The translations under genes were made by a program, and so were the position numbers. 64,000 bases of DNA from an uncultured Alphaproteobacteria bacterium (GTDB lineage: Bacteria > Pseudomonadota > Alphaproteobacteria > HIMB59 > GCA-002718135): contig CABZCZ010000002.1 of the NCBI GenBank assembly GCA_902524385.1, positions 124,260 through 188,259 on the forward strand, in the 5' to 3' direction. The notes beneath the pieces were generated by a model. It made no database searches. It saw nothing but the letters and a program-made list of their open reading frames with translations, and had not been told where the DNA came from. Position 1 is the first letter of the stretch; every line of letters starts with the position of its first letter. Positions 52,216 to 62,225 of the stretch are shown piece by piece.

Positions 52216-52730
52216 TGACAAATACTAGAACAGCTTTAGGATTATCATTAATTGTTTTAACAATGATAACTTTAGTTGCTTTTTCGGTACCCTTATATGA
52301 CTTATTCTGTCGAGTTACTGGTTATGGTGGTAAGACAAGTACATCTGAGTTCCTTTCATCATCAATTTTAGAAAGAGATATTAATCTTAAATTTAATGCG
52401 GATGTTAATGATAGTATAAATTGGACTTTCACTGCACCAGAAAACATTAAATTTAAAGTTGGTGAAAATAAACTCGTTAATTATAAAGCTACTAATCAAT
52501 CTGACGTAGAAACAATCGGAACTGCGACGTTTAATGTTTTACCAGAAAAAGTTGGTCCATATTTTATTAAAACACAGTGTTTCTGTTTCGAAAAGCAGGC
52601 TTTGAAACCTGGAGAAACAGTTGAAATGCCTGTTGTGTTTTATATAGACCCCTCAATTAACGAAGATCCAACAATGAAAGATGTTGAAGAGATAACATTG
52701 TCATATACCTTTTTTAAATATATAGAATAA
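52215..52730 (+). CDS. ctaG: Cytochrome c oxidase assembly protein CtaG/Cox11
   Basis: VPLYDLFCRVTGYGGKT, TQCFCFEKQALKPGE. Confidence 0.96.
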   Translation: MTNTRTALGLSLIVLTMITLVAFSVPLYDLFCRVTGYGGKTSTSEFLSSSILERDINLKFNADVNDSINWTFTAPENIKFKVGENKLVNYKATNQSDVETIGTATFNVLPEKVGPYFIKTQCFCFEKQALKPGETVEMPVVFYIDPSINEDPTMKDVEEITLSYTFFKYIE

Positions 52731-52733
52731 CCA

Positions 52734-53579
52734 ATGACTAATAAATCAACAACAGGGCAGAAACATCCATATCACTTAGTTGATCCAAGCCCACTTCCAT
52801 TTTTATCATCAATAGCTGGTCTAGCAATGGCTGCTGGTCTCGTATTTTATATGCATTATGGAACTTCTTGGCTTCTCATTCTTGGTACTATTGGTTTACT
52901 AACTATTATGTTTCTATGGTGGAGAGACGTAATCAAAGAGTCAACTTTTCAAAAGGTTCACACACCTGTTGTAGAACTTGGATTAAGATATGGAATGGCA
53001 CTTTTTATTGCATCAGAGGTAATGTTTTTTGTTGCTTTTTTCTGGGCTTTTTTTGATGCAAGCTTAACACCTAAATTACCCATAGAAGAATTTTCAGACA
53101 CTTTTGATAGTAATGGTGCTGTTGGAATTTGGCCACCAGAAGGTATTAAAACTTTTGATCCACTTGATGTTCCTTTTTTAAATACATTAATATTATTAAT
53201 GTCAGGTACTACTTGTACATGGGCTCACCATGCCGTTAGAGAGGGTCACAGAGATCAAGCAATTCAGGCATTATGGTGCACTGTTGGTCTTGGAATTTTC
53301 TTCTCATTTATGCAGGGTGTAGAATATTATGAGGCAGCTCATCATTATTTTAGTTTTACTGACGGAATATATCCATCAGTATTTTATATGGCTACTGGTT
53401 TTCATGGATTTCATGTAATGGTTGGAACTGCATTTCTAGCTGTTTGTTTGTATCGTGTTTATAAGAATCATTTTACTCCAGATAGACATTTTGGATTAGA
53501 GGCTGCAGCATGGTACTGGCACTTTGTTGACGTAGTCTGGCTGTTCTTGTTTGTCTGCGTTTATGTTTGGGGTGCATAA
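52734..53579 (+). CDS. coxC: Cytochrome c oxidase subunit III
   Basis: HPYHLVDPSPLPF, SEVMFFVAFFWAFF, GFHGFHV, WYWHFVDVVWLFLFVCVY. Confidence 0.97.
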   Translation: MTNKSTTGQKHPYHLVDPSPLPFLSSIAGLAMAAGLVFYMHYGTSWLLILGTIGLLTIMFLWWRDVIKESTFQKVHTPVVELGLRYGMALFIASEVMFFVAFFWAFFDASLTPKLPIEEFSDTFDSNGAVGIWPPEGIKTFDPLDVPFLNTLILLMSGTTCTWAHHAVREGHRDQAIQALWCTVGLGIFFSFMQGVEYYEAAHHYFSFTDGIYPSVFYMATGFHGFHVMVGTAFLAVCLYRVYKNHFTPDRHFGLEAAAWYWHFVDVVWLFLFVCVYVWGA

Positions 53580-54269
53580 ATTAAAAACTTTCCAATAAAA
53601 TTTTTTTTATTTAGTTTATTTTGTATTGCGCTGACAATATTTTTAGGAATTTGGCAATTGCAAAGACTGGAATGGAAAGAAAAAATTGTAGCCGAATTTA
53701 ATGAACTAAAGGATCAAAAACCACTTTCACTTTCAATGGGAAAAATGAAGTATCCAAACATTGACGAGTTTACTAAAGTTATCACTTTAGGAACTGTTGA
53801 CAGAAGTAAAAAAATTTTTTTCCCAGCTAAAACATTTAATGGGATTTCTGGTGTTAGAATAGCTAGTTTATTGTCAGATAATCATGGTAATAATTATTTA
53901 ATTGATGAAGGTTGGTTTGAGCAAAGTAGATATGATTATTTTAAAGACAATAATGAAATAATAAATGCTGAAATTCTTGGATACATCAGATATCCAACTC
54001 AAAAACAGATGTTTACACCTGAGAATTCTATCTCTTCAAATGAATGGTATTATTATGATTTGGAGCAAATTCAAACTTACTTAAATGTTAAGATTAATCA
54101 GAAATTTTTTATTAAAAATATGAGCAATTATAAAGAGAATTTCTTAATACCTTCATCTCAAAATCATAATTTTTCAAATAATCATTTGCAGTATGCAATT
54201 ACATGGTTTTTGATGAGCTTTTCTTTTTTGATTATTTTTATAATTTATTTATTTAGGAAGAAAAAATGA
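53580..54269 (+). CDS. SURF1 family cytochrome oxidase biogenesis protein, apparently with non-ATG/GTG/TTG start
   Basis: Frame opens at 53580 just after coxC stop: IKNFPIKFFLFSLFCIALTIFLGIWQLQRLEWK...; ORF track start 53658 would remove the N-terminal TM helix. Confidence 0.82.
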   Translation: MKNFPIKFFLFSLFCIALTIFLGIWQLQRLEWKEKIVAEFNELKDQKPLSLSMGKMKYPNIDEFTKVITLGTVDRSKKIFFPAKTFNGISGVRIASLLSDNHGNNYLIDEGWFEQSRYDYFKDNNEIINAEILGYIRYPTQKQMFTPENSISSNEWYYYDLEQIQTYLNVKINQKFFIKNMSNYKENFLIPSSQNHNFSNNHLQYAITWFLMSFSFLIIFIIYLFRKKK

Positions 54270-55744
54270 AAACATATTTAAAACTTAAAGAAATCTTTAA
54301 TGAAGCTTCACTGACATCAGATATTGCAGGTATTTTACACTGGGATATGGCAACAATGATGCCGAGTAGCTCAAGAGATCAAAGATCAGAGCAATTAGCC
54401 TATTTATCAAAACTTAGTCATAGTAAAATTTCATCTTTTGAAGTTGGCGATTTAATTGAAGACTCAAAGAATCTTAACCTAAATAACAGTGATCAGAAAA
54501 ACTTAAATGAAATGGATAGAGAATATAAATTAGCTTCTGCTATACCAACAGAGCTTGTAGAAAAAATTTCAAAATCTTCAGCTAATTGTGAAGGTGTTTG
54601 GCAAGAAGCAAGGGAGAAGTCCGATTTTAATTTAGTAAAAAAAGATTTAGAAGAACTTATAAATTTAACGAAAGAAGAAGCTAATATTTTAGGAGAAACT
54701 TTTAAAGTTTCTCCGTATGAAGCTCTAATAAATAAATTTGAACCTTCTTCAGAAGAAAATAAAATATCTGAATTATTTGAAGATTTACAAAAATTTCTCT
54801 CACCACTTATTGATAAAATTATAGATAAGCAAAAAAATGAAGAAACACTTCAATTTGAAACAAGTATAGATGAAGAAAAGCAGAAAAATGTTTCTGAACA
54901 TATAATGAAACAAATAGGTTTTGATTTTACAAGGGGAAGACTTGATAAAAGTGTCCACCCTTTTTGTGGAGGATCTACAAATGATGTTAGAATTACAACT
55001 AGATATAATAATGACAATCCATTTTCATCTTTAGATGGTGTTATGCATGAAACTGGACATGCATTATATGAGCTAAACCTCCCAAAAGATTGGATGCATC
55101 AGCCAGTAGGTAAATCTAGAGGGATGGCTATGCATGAAAGTCAGTCTCTATTAATTGAAATGCAAATTACAAGGTCTTTAGCTTTTAAAAAATTTTTATC
55201 TAATACTTTAAATAAAAAATTTAATATTAAAGACAAAGCTTCAAATCCAGACAATCTTTACAAATTAGGTACTCGAGTAAATAAATCTTTTATAAGAGTT
55301 GAGTCGGATGAAGTAACCTATCCCCTACATATTATTTTAAGATTTAATTTAGAAAGAAAAATTTTTAACAATGAAATAAATATTGCAGACATCCCCGATG
55401 CTTGGAATTATGAATTTAATAGATTATTTAATTTATCGATAAATAAAGATACTGATGGATGTTTACAAGATATTCATTGGTTTGCTGGATTATTTGGATA
55501 CTTCCCAACATATTCATTAGGAGCACTCACTGCTGCTCAATTTGCTTCTCAATTGAGAATAGATCAAAAGAAATTAGATAAGGAAATAGAAAATGGTAAA
55601 TTTACAAATTTAGTAAACTGGCTTAAAAAAAATATCCATGAAAAAGCTAGTTTTTTTTCAACTAATGAGGTTTTAGAACAGGTTACAAAGTCACCTTTAA
55701 ATGCTAAATATTTTAAAGAATATATTACTAATCGCTATCTTTAA
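54266..55744 (+). CDS. Carboxypeptidase M32 (Taq-type metallocarboxypeptidase)
   Basis: HETGHALYELNLP zinc motif; MAMHESQSLLIE. Confidence 0.94.
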   Translation: MKTYLKLKEIFNEASLTSDIAGILHWDMATMMPSSSRDQRSEQLAYLSKLSHSKISSFEVGDLIEDSKNLNLNNSDQKNLNEMDREYKLASAIPTELVEKISKSSANCEGVWQEAREKSDFNLVKKDLEELINLTKEEANILGETFKVSPYEALINKFEPSSEENKISELFEDLQKFLSPLIDKIIDKQKNEETLQFETSIDEEKQKNVSEHIMKQIGFDFTRGRLDKSVHPFCGGSTNDVRITTRYNNDNPFSSLDGVMHETGHALYELNLPKDWMHQPVGKSRGMAMHESQSLLIEMQITRSLAFKKFLSNTLNKKFNIKDKASNPDNLYKLGTRVNKSFIRVESDEVTYPLHIILRFNLERKIFNNEINIADIPDAWNYEFNRLFNLSINKDTDGCLQDIHWFAGLFGYFPTYSLGALTAAQFASQLRIDQKKLDKEIENGKFTNLVNWLKKNIHEKASFFSTNEVLEQVTKSPLNAKYFKEYITNRYL

Positions 55745-57120
55745 TGAAATATTTAAGCACAAGAGATGATACTCTAAGTAGATCATTTAATGAAATTCTT
55801 TATCAAGGATTATCTAGGGATGGTGGTCTATATTTACCACAAAGCTGGCCCAAATTAGACTTACTGAGTTTAAAAAATAAATCATACGAAGAAGTAGCAT
55901 GCGAAATTATTTTACCTTATGTAAATGAAAATATACAAAAATTAGAATTACAAAAAATTTTAAATGAAACTTATGCAAATTTTAATCATAAAAAAATAGC
56001 TCCATTAGTAGAATTAGAAAATAATAAATTTTTACTGGAATTAATTTATGGACCTACTTATGCTTTTAAAGATTATGCTTTACAATTTCTAGGTAACCTA
56101 TTTTCTACAAGTTTAGAGATCTCTCCAAAAAAAATTACTATTTTAGGTGCAACTTCTGGTGATACTGGATCAGCTGCAATACATTCTTTTAAATCAAAAA
56201 GAGATATAAATGTATTTATTCTACATCCTCATAATAAAGTATCGCCTATTCAACAAAAACAAATGACCACAGTAATTGATAAGAATATTTTTAATATTGC
56301 TGTAGATGGTAATTTTGATGATTGTCAAAAAATTGTCAAAGAATTATTTATTGATGATGAAATACAACAGTCTACCAATTTAACTGCTGTAAACTCAATA
56401 AATTGGGCACGATTAATTGCGCAAGTTGTTTATTATTTTTGGGCTTACTTGCAAACTGATAAGCAGCAAATTAATTTTATTGTTCCTTCAGGAAATTTTG
56501 GTAATATTTTTTCAGCCTTTGTGGCTAAACAAATGGGATTACCTATTGGTTATTTACATATTGCCACTAATTCTAATGATATTTTGAAGTCCATAGTAGA
56601 CAAAGGAGCAATGAAAAGAAAATCTGTTTCTCAAACATATAGTCCTAGTATGGATATACAAGTTTCAAGTAACTTTGAGAGGCAAATTTTTGAAAGCGTA
56701 AATAGAGATAGCAAAAGAGTAAATGAAGTATTTGAAAACTTTTCATCAAAAGGTTTTTATCAATTTGATGACTCTGTATTAGCTAAGTTTCAGCAAATAT
56801 ATAAGGCTTCTTCAATTGATGATAATCAGACTCTGCAAACAATTAAATATGTATATGATTCATATAATTATATTGCTGATCCACATACTGCAACAGGACT
56901 AAAAGTATTATTAGATAAAAAAGATGATGAAGCTTGGGTATCTTTGGTTTGTGCACATCCTGCAAAATTTGTCAATGCTGTGAATAAAGCAATTAATAAA
57001 GAAATTGATATACCGAAAGAATTGAGCAATCTCTTTGATAAAGAGGAAAAGATGACTATATTACCCAATAGTACTATAGATGTAAAAAACTTCATCTTAG
57101 AAAAAATAAGCAATGCATAA
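55744..57120 (+). CDS. thrC: Threonine synthase
   Basis: RDGGLYLPQSWP, GPTYAFKDYALQFLG, ATSGDTGSAAIHSF. Confidence 0.96.
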   Translation: MKYLSTRDDTLSRSFNEILYQGLSRDGGLYLPQSWPKLDLLSLKNKSYEEVACEIILPYVNENIQKLELQKILNETYANFNHKKIAPLVELENNKFLLELIYGPTYAFKDYALQFLGNLFSTSLEISPKKITILGATSGDTGSAAIHSFKSKRDINVFILHPHNKVSPIQQKQMTTVIDKNIFNIAVDGNFDDCQKIVKELFIDDEIQQSTNLTAVNSINWARLIAQVVYYFWAYLQTDKQQINFIVPSGNFGNIFSAFVAKQMGLPIGYLHIATNSNDILKSIVDKGAMKRKSVSQTYSPSMDIQVSSNFERQIFESVNRDSKRVNEVFENFSSKGFYQFDDSVLAKFQQIYKASSIDDNQTLQTIKYVYDSYNYIADPHTATGLKVLLDKKDDEAWVSLVCAHPAKFVNAVNKAINKEIDIPKELSNLFDKEEKMTILPNSTIDVKNFILEKISNA

Positions 57121-58366
57121 AATTACAACACTAAAAAACGGACTAAGAATAGTAACCCAGAATATGCCAGGGCTGGAAACAGTATCAATGGGCATTTGGA
57201 ATTATGTTGGTGGTAGAGATGAAACAAAGGACATAAATGGTGTTGCTCACCTTTTAGAGCATATGGCTTTTAAAGGTACATCAACTAAAAATGCTCTTCA
57301 AATTGCTGAAACAATTGAAAATGTTGGAGGAGATATAAATGCATATACTTCAAAAGAAATAACAGCTTATTATGTAAAGCTTTTAGCTGATGATTTACAT
57401 TATGGAATAGATATTCTTACGGATATTTTGCAAAATTCTACATTTTCTGAAGATGAACTTAATCGAGAAAGAGGAGTTATAATTCAAGAAATCGGAATGT
57501 ACCTTGATACACCTGATGATATGATTTTTGATTATTGGCAAGAAAAAGCATACCCGGACCAGCCAATGGGACGTTCAATATTGGGTAAAACTGATATTAT
57601 TAAAAATATTTCAAGAGACGAAGTTAAAGACTTTATGATGAATCATTATAATCCAAAAAAAATGATTATAAGTGCAGCTGGAAAAATTGATCATGATCAA
57701 TTTGTAGAATCAATTAAAAAATTATGTACTAACTTACCAAGTGGATTATCTAGTGAAAGACATAAAGCTGATTATAAATCTGGAGAATACAGAGAAGATA
57801 AAAAACTAGAACAGATACACTTACTACTTGGTTTTGAAGGTATAGATTACCACCATGATGACTACTATTCTTTATTGGTTTACTCTTCTTTATTAGGTGG
57901 AGGTATGTCATCAAGATTGTTTCAAGAGATTAGAGAGAAACGTGGTCTTGTATATGGTATTTCTTCTTTTAGCTCATCTTACACTGACACTGGTGTTTTT
58001 GGTATTTATTGTGGAACAGGAGAAAATCAAATCCAAGAGCTCATACCTGTTTTATGTGATCAATTAAATGAAAGTCCTAACTCAATTACAGAAAAGGAAA
58101 TTAATAGAGGTAAAGCTCAGTTGAAAGCAAGCTTGATGATGGGAAGGGAAAGTGCATTCAGAAGATGTGAAAGTGCTGCTAGACAACTTCTGGTCTTTGA
58201 TAGAATAATTGAACCTGCTGAAACTATTAAAAATATAGATAAGGTTTCCAAAGAGACTGTTCAAAAGATTGCTAATGAAATTGTAAAAGGGCCAATAACT
58301 ATATCAAGTATTGGACCATTATCTAAACTTGAAAATATTGATAAAATTCAATCACGTATAAATTAA
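57113..58366 (+). CDS. M16 family zinc peptidase (processing-peptidase-like)
   Basis: HLLEHMAFKGT HxxEH motif; GRDETKDINGVAH. Confidence 0.95.
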   Translation: MHKITTLKNGLRIVTQNMPGLETVSMGIWNYVGGRDETKDINGVAHLLEHMAFKGTSTKNALQIAETIENVGGDINAYTSKEITAYYVKLLADDLHYGIDILTDILQNSTFSEDELNRERGVIIQEIGMYLDTPDDMIFDYWQEKAYPDQPMGRSILGKTDIIKNISRDEVKDFMMNHYNPKKMIISAAGKIDHDQFVESIKKLCTNLPSGLSSERHKADYKSGEYREDKKLEQIHLLLGFEGIDYHHDDYYSLLVYSSLLGGGMSSRLFQEIREKRGLVYGISSFSSSYTDTGVFGIYCGTGENQIQELIPVLCDQLNESPNSITEKEINRGKAQLKASLMMGRESAFRRCESAARQLLVFDRIIEPAETIKNIDKVSKETVQKIANEIVKGPITISSIGPLSKLENIDKIQSRIN

Positions 58367-58390
58367 ACTTTACACTCTACTAAAAATTAT

Positions 58391-58596
58391 TTATTTTATT
58401 TTCAAAGATTCATTAATTGAATGATTAGGTTCTCCATCTTCTGATGATAAATTCATAGATACTTTTATTGATTCACTATTTTGATACTTCCTTCAGTAAA
58501 TTTTTTTTATATATAATTTTCTATTTCACATTGAGAACTAATACCAACTCTCTTAAGAAACTTTCTAATCTTTATATTTAAATTATCTTCATTGAT
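58391..58596 (-). pseudogene. Decayed small protein gene resembling DUF6494
   Basis: Minus strand: (I)NEDNLNIKIRKFLKRVGISSQCEIENYI*, then in another frame KYQNSESIKVSMNLSSEDGEPNHSINESLKIK*; start codon position reads ATC, one frameshift. Confidence 0.6.
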
Positions 58597-58649
58597 AATT
58601 TACTATAAATTATTTTGATAGATTCATTCAATAATGTTATTAATTTTAT

Positions 58650-59090
58650 GTGGAAACTGCTTCTTTTAAAACTAAACTTGGTTGGATTACAGTAAAAAAA
58701 AATAGCGGCAGTGTCTTTTCACTGAGTTTTGGAAAAATAAATAAAACGATTGATTTAATTAATATTAAGAACCAGATTAATTTATATGCTTCTGGAAAAC
58801 TTCAAAACTTCAAGATTAACTATTCTTTTGAAGGTTCCCCTTTGCAAAAAAAAATTTGGAAAGAATTATCAAAAATTAAATATGGTAAAGTTTCAACATA
58901 TGGAGAAATTGCAAAAAAAGTTGGTACGTCACCAAGATATGTAGGTCATGTTTGTGGGCAAAATAAACTTTTACTTATTATACCTTGTCACCGAGTAATT
59001 CGTAGTGATGGTAAACTCGGTGGATTTTCTGCAAGAGGAGGGCTTAAATTAAAAAAAAAATTACTCCACTTAGAAAAACATGTCTCTTAA
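58650..59090 (+). CDS. ogt: Methylated-DNA--protein-cysteine methyltransferase
   Basis: GKVSTYGEIAKKVGTSPRYVG, IPCHRVIRSDGKLGGFS; GTG start, in-frame TAA 9 nt upstream. Confidence 0.94.
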   Translation: METASFKTKLGWITVKKNSGSVFSLSFGKINKTIDLINIKNQINLYASGKLQNFKINYSFEGSPLQKKIWKELSKIKYGKVSTYGEIAKKVGTSPRYVGHVCGQNKLLLIIPCHRVIRSDGKLGGFSARGGLKLKKKLLHLEKHVS

Positions 59091-59808
59091 AATAATAATT
59101 CTTCAACATACACCTCTAGTAACACTTGGATACTTTACAAAGTTAATGAGTGAAGACTTTATTGAAACAACAACCATTCGATTGGATAAAGGAGAAAAAA
59201 TTCCTTTTAATCTTGATACATTTGATGGAATGATATGTTTAGGTGGACCAATGGATACCTGGATGGAAGAACAATATCCATGGATGATTGAAGAAAAAAA
59301 AAAGATCAAGGAATTTGTTTTAAATAATCAAAAACCATATCTTGGAATCTGTTTAGGTTGTCAATTTTTAGGAGAAATTCTTGGTGGTAAAGTAATTAAA
59401 TCTAATCCCCCAGAAATCGGGATTTTAAATATTAATTTTTTAGATAATAAAAAAAAGGATCAACTTTTTCAAAATTTTGATAATAACATCAAAGCATTGC
59501 AGTGGCATAGTTACGAAGTAAGCGAATTAGTTAATTCTGATGTTACTACTATAGGATCATCAGATACTACAAAATTTCAGATTTTTAAGTATAAAAATCA
59601 TGCTTATGGCATTCAATTTCATATTGAAGTAGATGAAAACACAATCATTAAATGGACCAAAGTTCCAGAATTAAAAAATGCTTTAGAAAAATGTTTAGGA
59701 AAAAACTCTACTAATGAACTAGATAAATTGCTTAGAAATAATATTCATAAAATGAAAAATAATACTAAAAAATTATACGATAATTTTAAAAATTTAATGA
59801 CTACCTAA
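59080..59808 (+). CDS. Class I glutamine amidotransferase (GMP synthase-like)
   Basis: MICLGGPMDTW, YLGICLGCQFLGEILGG, GIQFHIE. Confidence 0.92.
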   Translation: MSLKIIILQHTPLVTLGYFTKLMSEDFIETTTIRLDKGEKIPFNLDTFDGMICLGGPMDTWMEEQYPWMIEEKKKIKEFVLNNQKPYLGICLGCQFLGEILGGKVIKSNPPEIGILNINFLDNKKKDQLFQNFDNNIKALQWHSYEVSELVNSDVTTIGSSDTTKFQIFKYKNHAYGIQFHIEVDENTIIKWTKVPELKNALEKCLGKNSTNELDKLLRNNIHKMKNNTKKLYDNFKNLMTT

Positions 59809-59842
59809 AAGTTTCATGCTTAGATAGTTTTGGAGAAAATGT

Positions 59843-60895
59843 ATGAAAAAAATTAAAGGACCTGCTATATTTTTAGCACAGTTTATAGGAGATAAAGAAC
59901 CATTTAATTCACTGCCCAGTATCTGTAAATGGGTATCTGATCTTGGATATAAAGGAATACAATTACCAGCAGAAAATTTAGCTGTTTTTGATTTAGACAA
60001 AGCAGCTTCGAGTAAAGATTACTGTGATGAAATAAAAGGAATAGCAAAAAATTTTAATCTTGAAGTAACTGATATTGCATCTCACCTAACAGGTCAATTG
60101 GTTGCAGTTCATCCTGCTTATGACACACTCTTTGATGGTTTTGCTGTTGATAAGGTAAAGGGTAATCCAAAAGCTAGACAAGAATGGGCTGTAAAAAGGA
60201 TGATGAATGTGGCTCAAGCATCAAAAAACTTAAATTTAAAAACTGCTGCTACATTTTCTGGTGCTTTATGTTGGCCCTTTCTTTATCCATTTCCTCAAAG
60301 ACCTACAGGTTTAGAAGATGAAGCTTTTGGTGAATTAGCAAAAAGATGGTACCCAATATTAGATAAATTTGATGATTGTGGAGTTGATCTTTGTTACGAA
60401 ATTCACCCTAGTGAGGATTTACACGACGGTTCAACTTTCGAAATGTTTTTAGAGAAAGTAAATAATCATAAACGTTGTAATATGTTATATGATCCAAGTC
60501 ATTATGTTCTCCAATGTTTAAACTATCTTGATCACATTGATATTTACTATGAAAGAATAAAAATGTTTCATGTTAAAGATGCAGAGTTTAATCCGTCTGG
60601 CAGACAAGGAGTGTACGGAGGTTATCAAACATGGATAAACAGAGCAGGTAGATTCAGATCACCTGGTGATGGTCAGGTAGATTTTAAATCAATTTTTTCA
60701 AAACTATCTGGTCATAATTTTGATGGATGGGCAGTTTTAGAGTGGGAATGTTGTATTAAAAGCCCTGAACAAGGTGCAGCTGAAGGAGCTCCATTTATTC
60801 AAAATCACATTATTGAAGTTACAGATAAAGCATTTGATGATTTCGCAAGTTCTGGAACTGACGAGCAAGCTAACAAAAAGATTTTAGGTATATAA
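59843..60895 (+). CDS. Sugar phosphate isomerase/epimerase (AP endonuclease 2/TIM-barrel family)
   Basis: LCYEIHPSEDLHDG, NMLYDPSHYVLQ, IKMFHVKDAEF, WAVLEWECC. Confidence 0.93.
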   Translation: MKKIKGPAIFLAQFIGDKEPFNSLPSICKWVSDLGYKGIQLPAENLAVFDLDKAASSKDYCDEIKGIAKNFNLEVTDIASHLTGQLVAVHPAYDTLFDGFAVDKVKGNPKARQEWAVKRMMNVAQASKNLNLKTAATFSGALCWPFLYPFPQRPTGLEDEAFGELAKRWYPILDKFDDCGVDLCYEIHPSEDLHDGSTFEMFLEKVNNHKRCNMLYDPSHYVLQCLNYLDHIDIYYERIKMFHVKDAEFNPSGRQGVYGGYQTWINRAGRFRSPGDGQVDFKSIFSKLSGHNFDGWAVLEWECCIKSPEQGAAEGAPFIQNHIIEVTDKAFDDFASSGTDEQANKKILGI

Positions 60896-60904
60896 GGAGT
60901 TATC

Positions 60905-62056
60905 ATGGGAATAAGATTAAAACTTGGAATGATAGGTGGTGGCCAAGGAGCTTTTATTGGAGCAGTGCATCGTCTATGTGCGAGGATGGATGATAAGTAT
61001 GAATTTGTTGCTGGTTGTTTATCTTCAACTCCTGAAAAAGCAGCTAAATCTGCTGAAGAAATTGGTCTTGATCCTTCAAGAAGTTACCCTGATTTTAAAA
61101 CTATGGCTGAAGAAGAATCTAAAAGAGATGATGGTATTGAAGTAGTATCTATTGTTACACCAAATCATATGCATGCTGCACCAGCAATAGAATTTTTAAA
61201 TAAAAATATTCATGTCATTTGTGATAAACCTATGACTTCTACAATGGAAGATGCTCATAAATTAGTTGAGGCAGTCTCTAAATCTGATGCTCATTTTTTC
61301 TTAACTCATAATTATTCCGGATATCCAGTTGTTAGAGGTATGAGATCACTTATTGAAAATGGAGCACTAGGCAAAATAAGAATTATTAAAGGATCTTATC
61401 TTCAGGGTTGGCTTGGCTCAAAAGAAGAAGACTCAGGTTCAAATAAACAAGCAGAATGGAGAACTGATCCTTCAAGAAGTGGAGTTGCAGGAAGTGTGGG
61501 CGATATTGGCAGTCATGCCATGCATTTGTTGGAATTTATAACTCAATTAAAATTACAATCAGTTAGTGCAGATCTCACAACGTTTGTTGAAGGAAGAAAA
61601 TTAGACGATGATGCTTCTATAATGATCAGATTAAATAATGGAGCTAGGGGATCATTATCCATTTCTCAAGTTGCAACAGGCGAAGAAAATAATTTTAGTG
61701 TTGCTATTTATGGTGACAGGGGTGCATTGAAATGGAGCCAAGAAAATCCAAATTATGCAACATTTAGTCAAGTAGGGGAGGCGAGTCAGATAATAACTAG
61801 AGGCGGTTCAATTAAAATTGAACTAACTGAAGCTAATGTCCGAATCCCTGCAGGTCATCCAGAAGGATATCTCGAAGCATTTGCACAAATTTATTCAGAC
61901 GCTGCTGATGTTATTCAAAATAAGGAAAATAAGGAAGAATTATTAAAAATACTCCCAAATATTGATGACGGTTTGCAAATAATGAAATTTATTAATGCTA
62001 CGGTGGATTCGAGTAATAATAATTCTAAGTGGATAAATTTATCAGAAATAAATTGA
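60905..62056 (+). CDS. Gfo/Idh/MocA family oxidoreductase
   Basis: LGMIGGGQGAFIGAVHR, IHVICDKPMTSTMEDA, GDIGSHAMHLLEF. Confidence 0.95.
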   Translation: MGIRLKLGMIGGGQGAFIGAVHRLCARMDDKYEFVAGCLSSTPEKAAKSAEEIGLDPSRSYPDFKTMAEEESKRDDGIEVVSIVTPNHMHAAPAIEFLNKNIHVICDKPMTSTMEDAHKLVEAVSKSDAHFFLTHNYSGYPVVRGMRSLIENGALGKIRIIKGSYLQGWLGSKEEDSGSNKQAEWRTDPSRSGVAGSVGDIGSHAMHLLEFITQLKLQSVSADLTTFVEGRKLDDDASIMIRLNNGARGSLSISQVATGEENNFSVAIYGDRGALKWSQENPNYATFSQVGEASQIITRGGSIKIELTEANVRIPAGHPEGYLEAFAQIYSDAADVIQNKENKEELLKILPNIDDGLQIMKFINATVDSSNNNSKWINLSEIN

Positions 62057-62061
62057 TATTT

Positions 62062-62084
62062 TAACAGTTTTGTTAGTTTTTTTT
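62062..62084 (+). terminator. Weak rho-independent terminator candidate
   Basis: TAACA-gttt-TGTTA-g followed by 8 T. Confidence 0.45.
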
Positions 62085-62087
62085 ATA

Positions 62088-62104
62088 TATGCAAATATTG
62101 CATA
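62088..62104. promoter_or_regulatory. Palindrome TATGCAA-ATA-TTGCATA, candidate nitrogen-regulator operator
   Basis: Perfect 7-bp arms upstream of the riboswitch-amt transcription unit. Confidence 0.4.
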
Positions 62105-62160
62105 ACAATATTCTCTTAAATATTCTTACTAAAATTTAATAATAAACTAATGCATTATTT

Positions 62161-62212
62161 ACGTTCATTATCCCTTGGGATGACGGAAGTAGACGAAAGT
62201 CGAAGGAACGCA
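62161..62212 (+). ncRNA. glnA-motif (glutamine) riboswitch aptamer 1
   Basis: aCGTTCattatCCCttGGGatgaCGGAAGTAGACgaaaGTCGAAGGAACGc. Confidence 0.87.
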
Positions 62213-62225
62213 TGCAAAGTTATAA

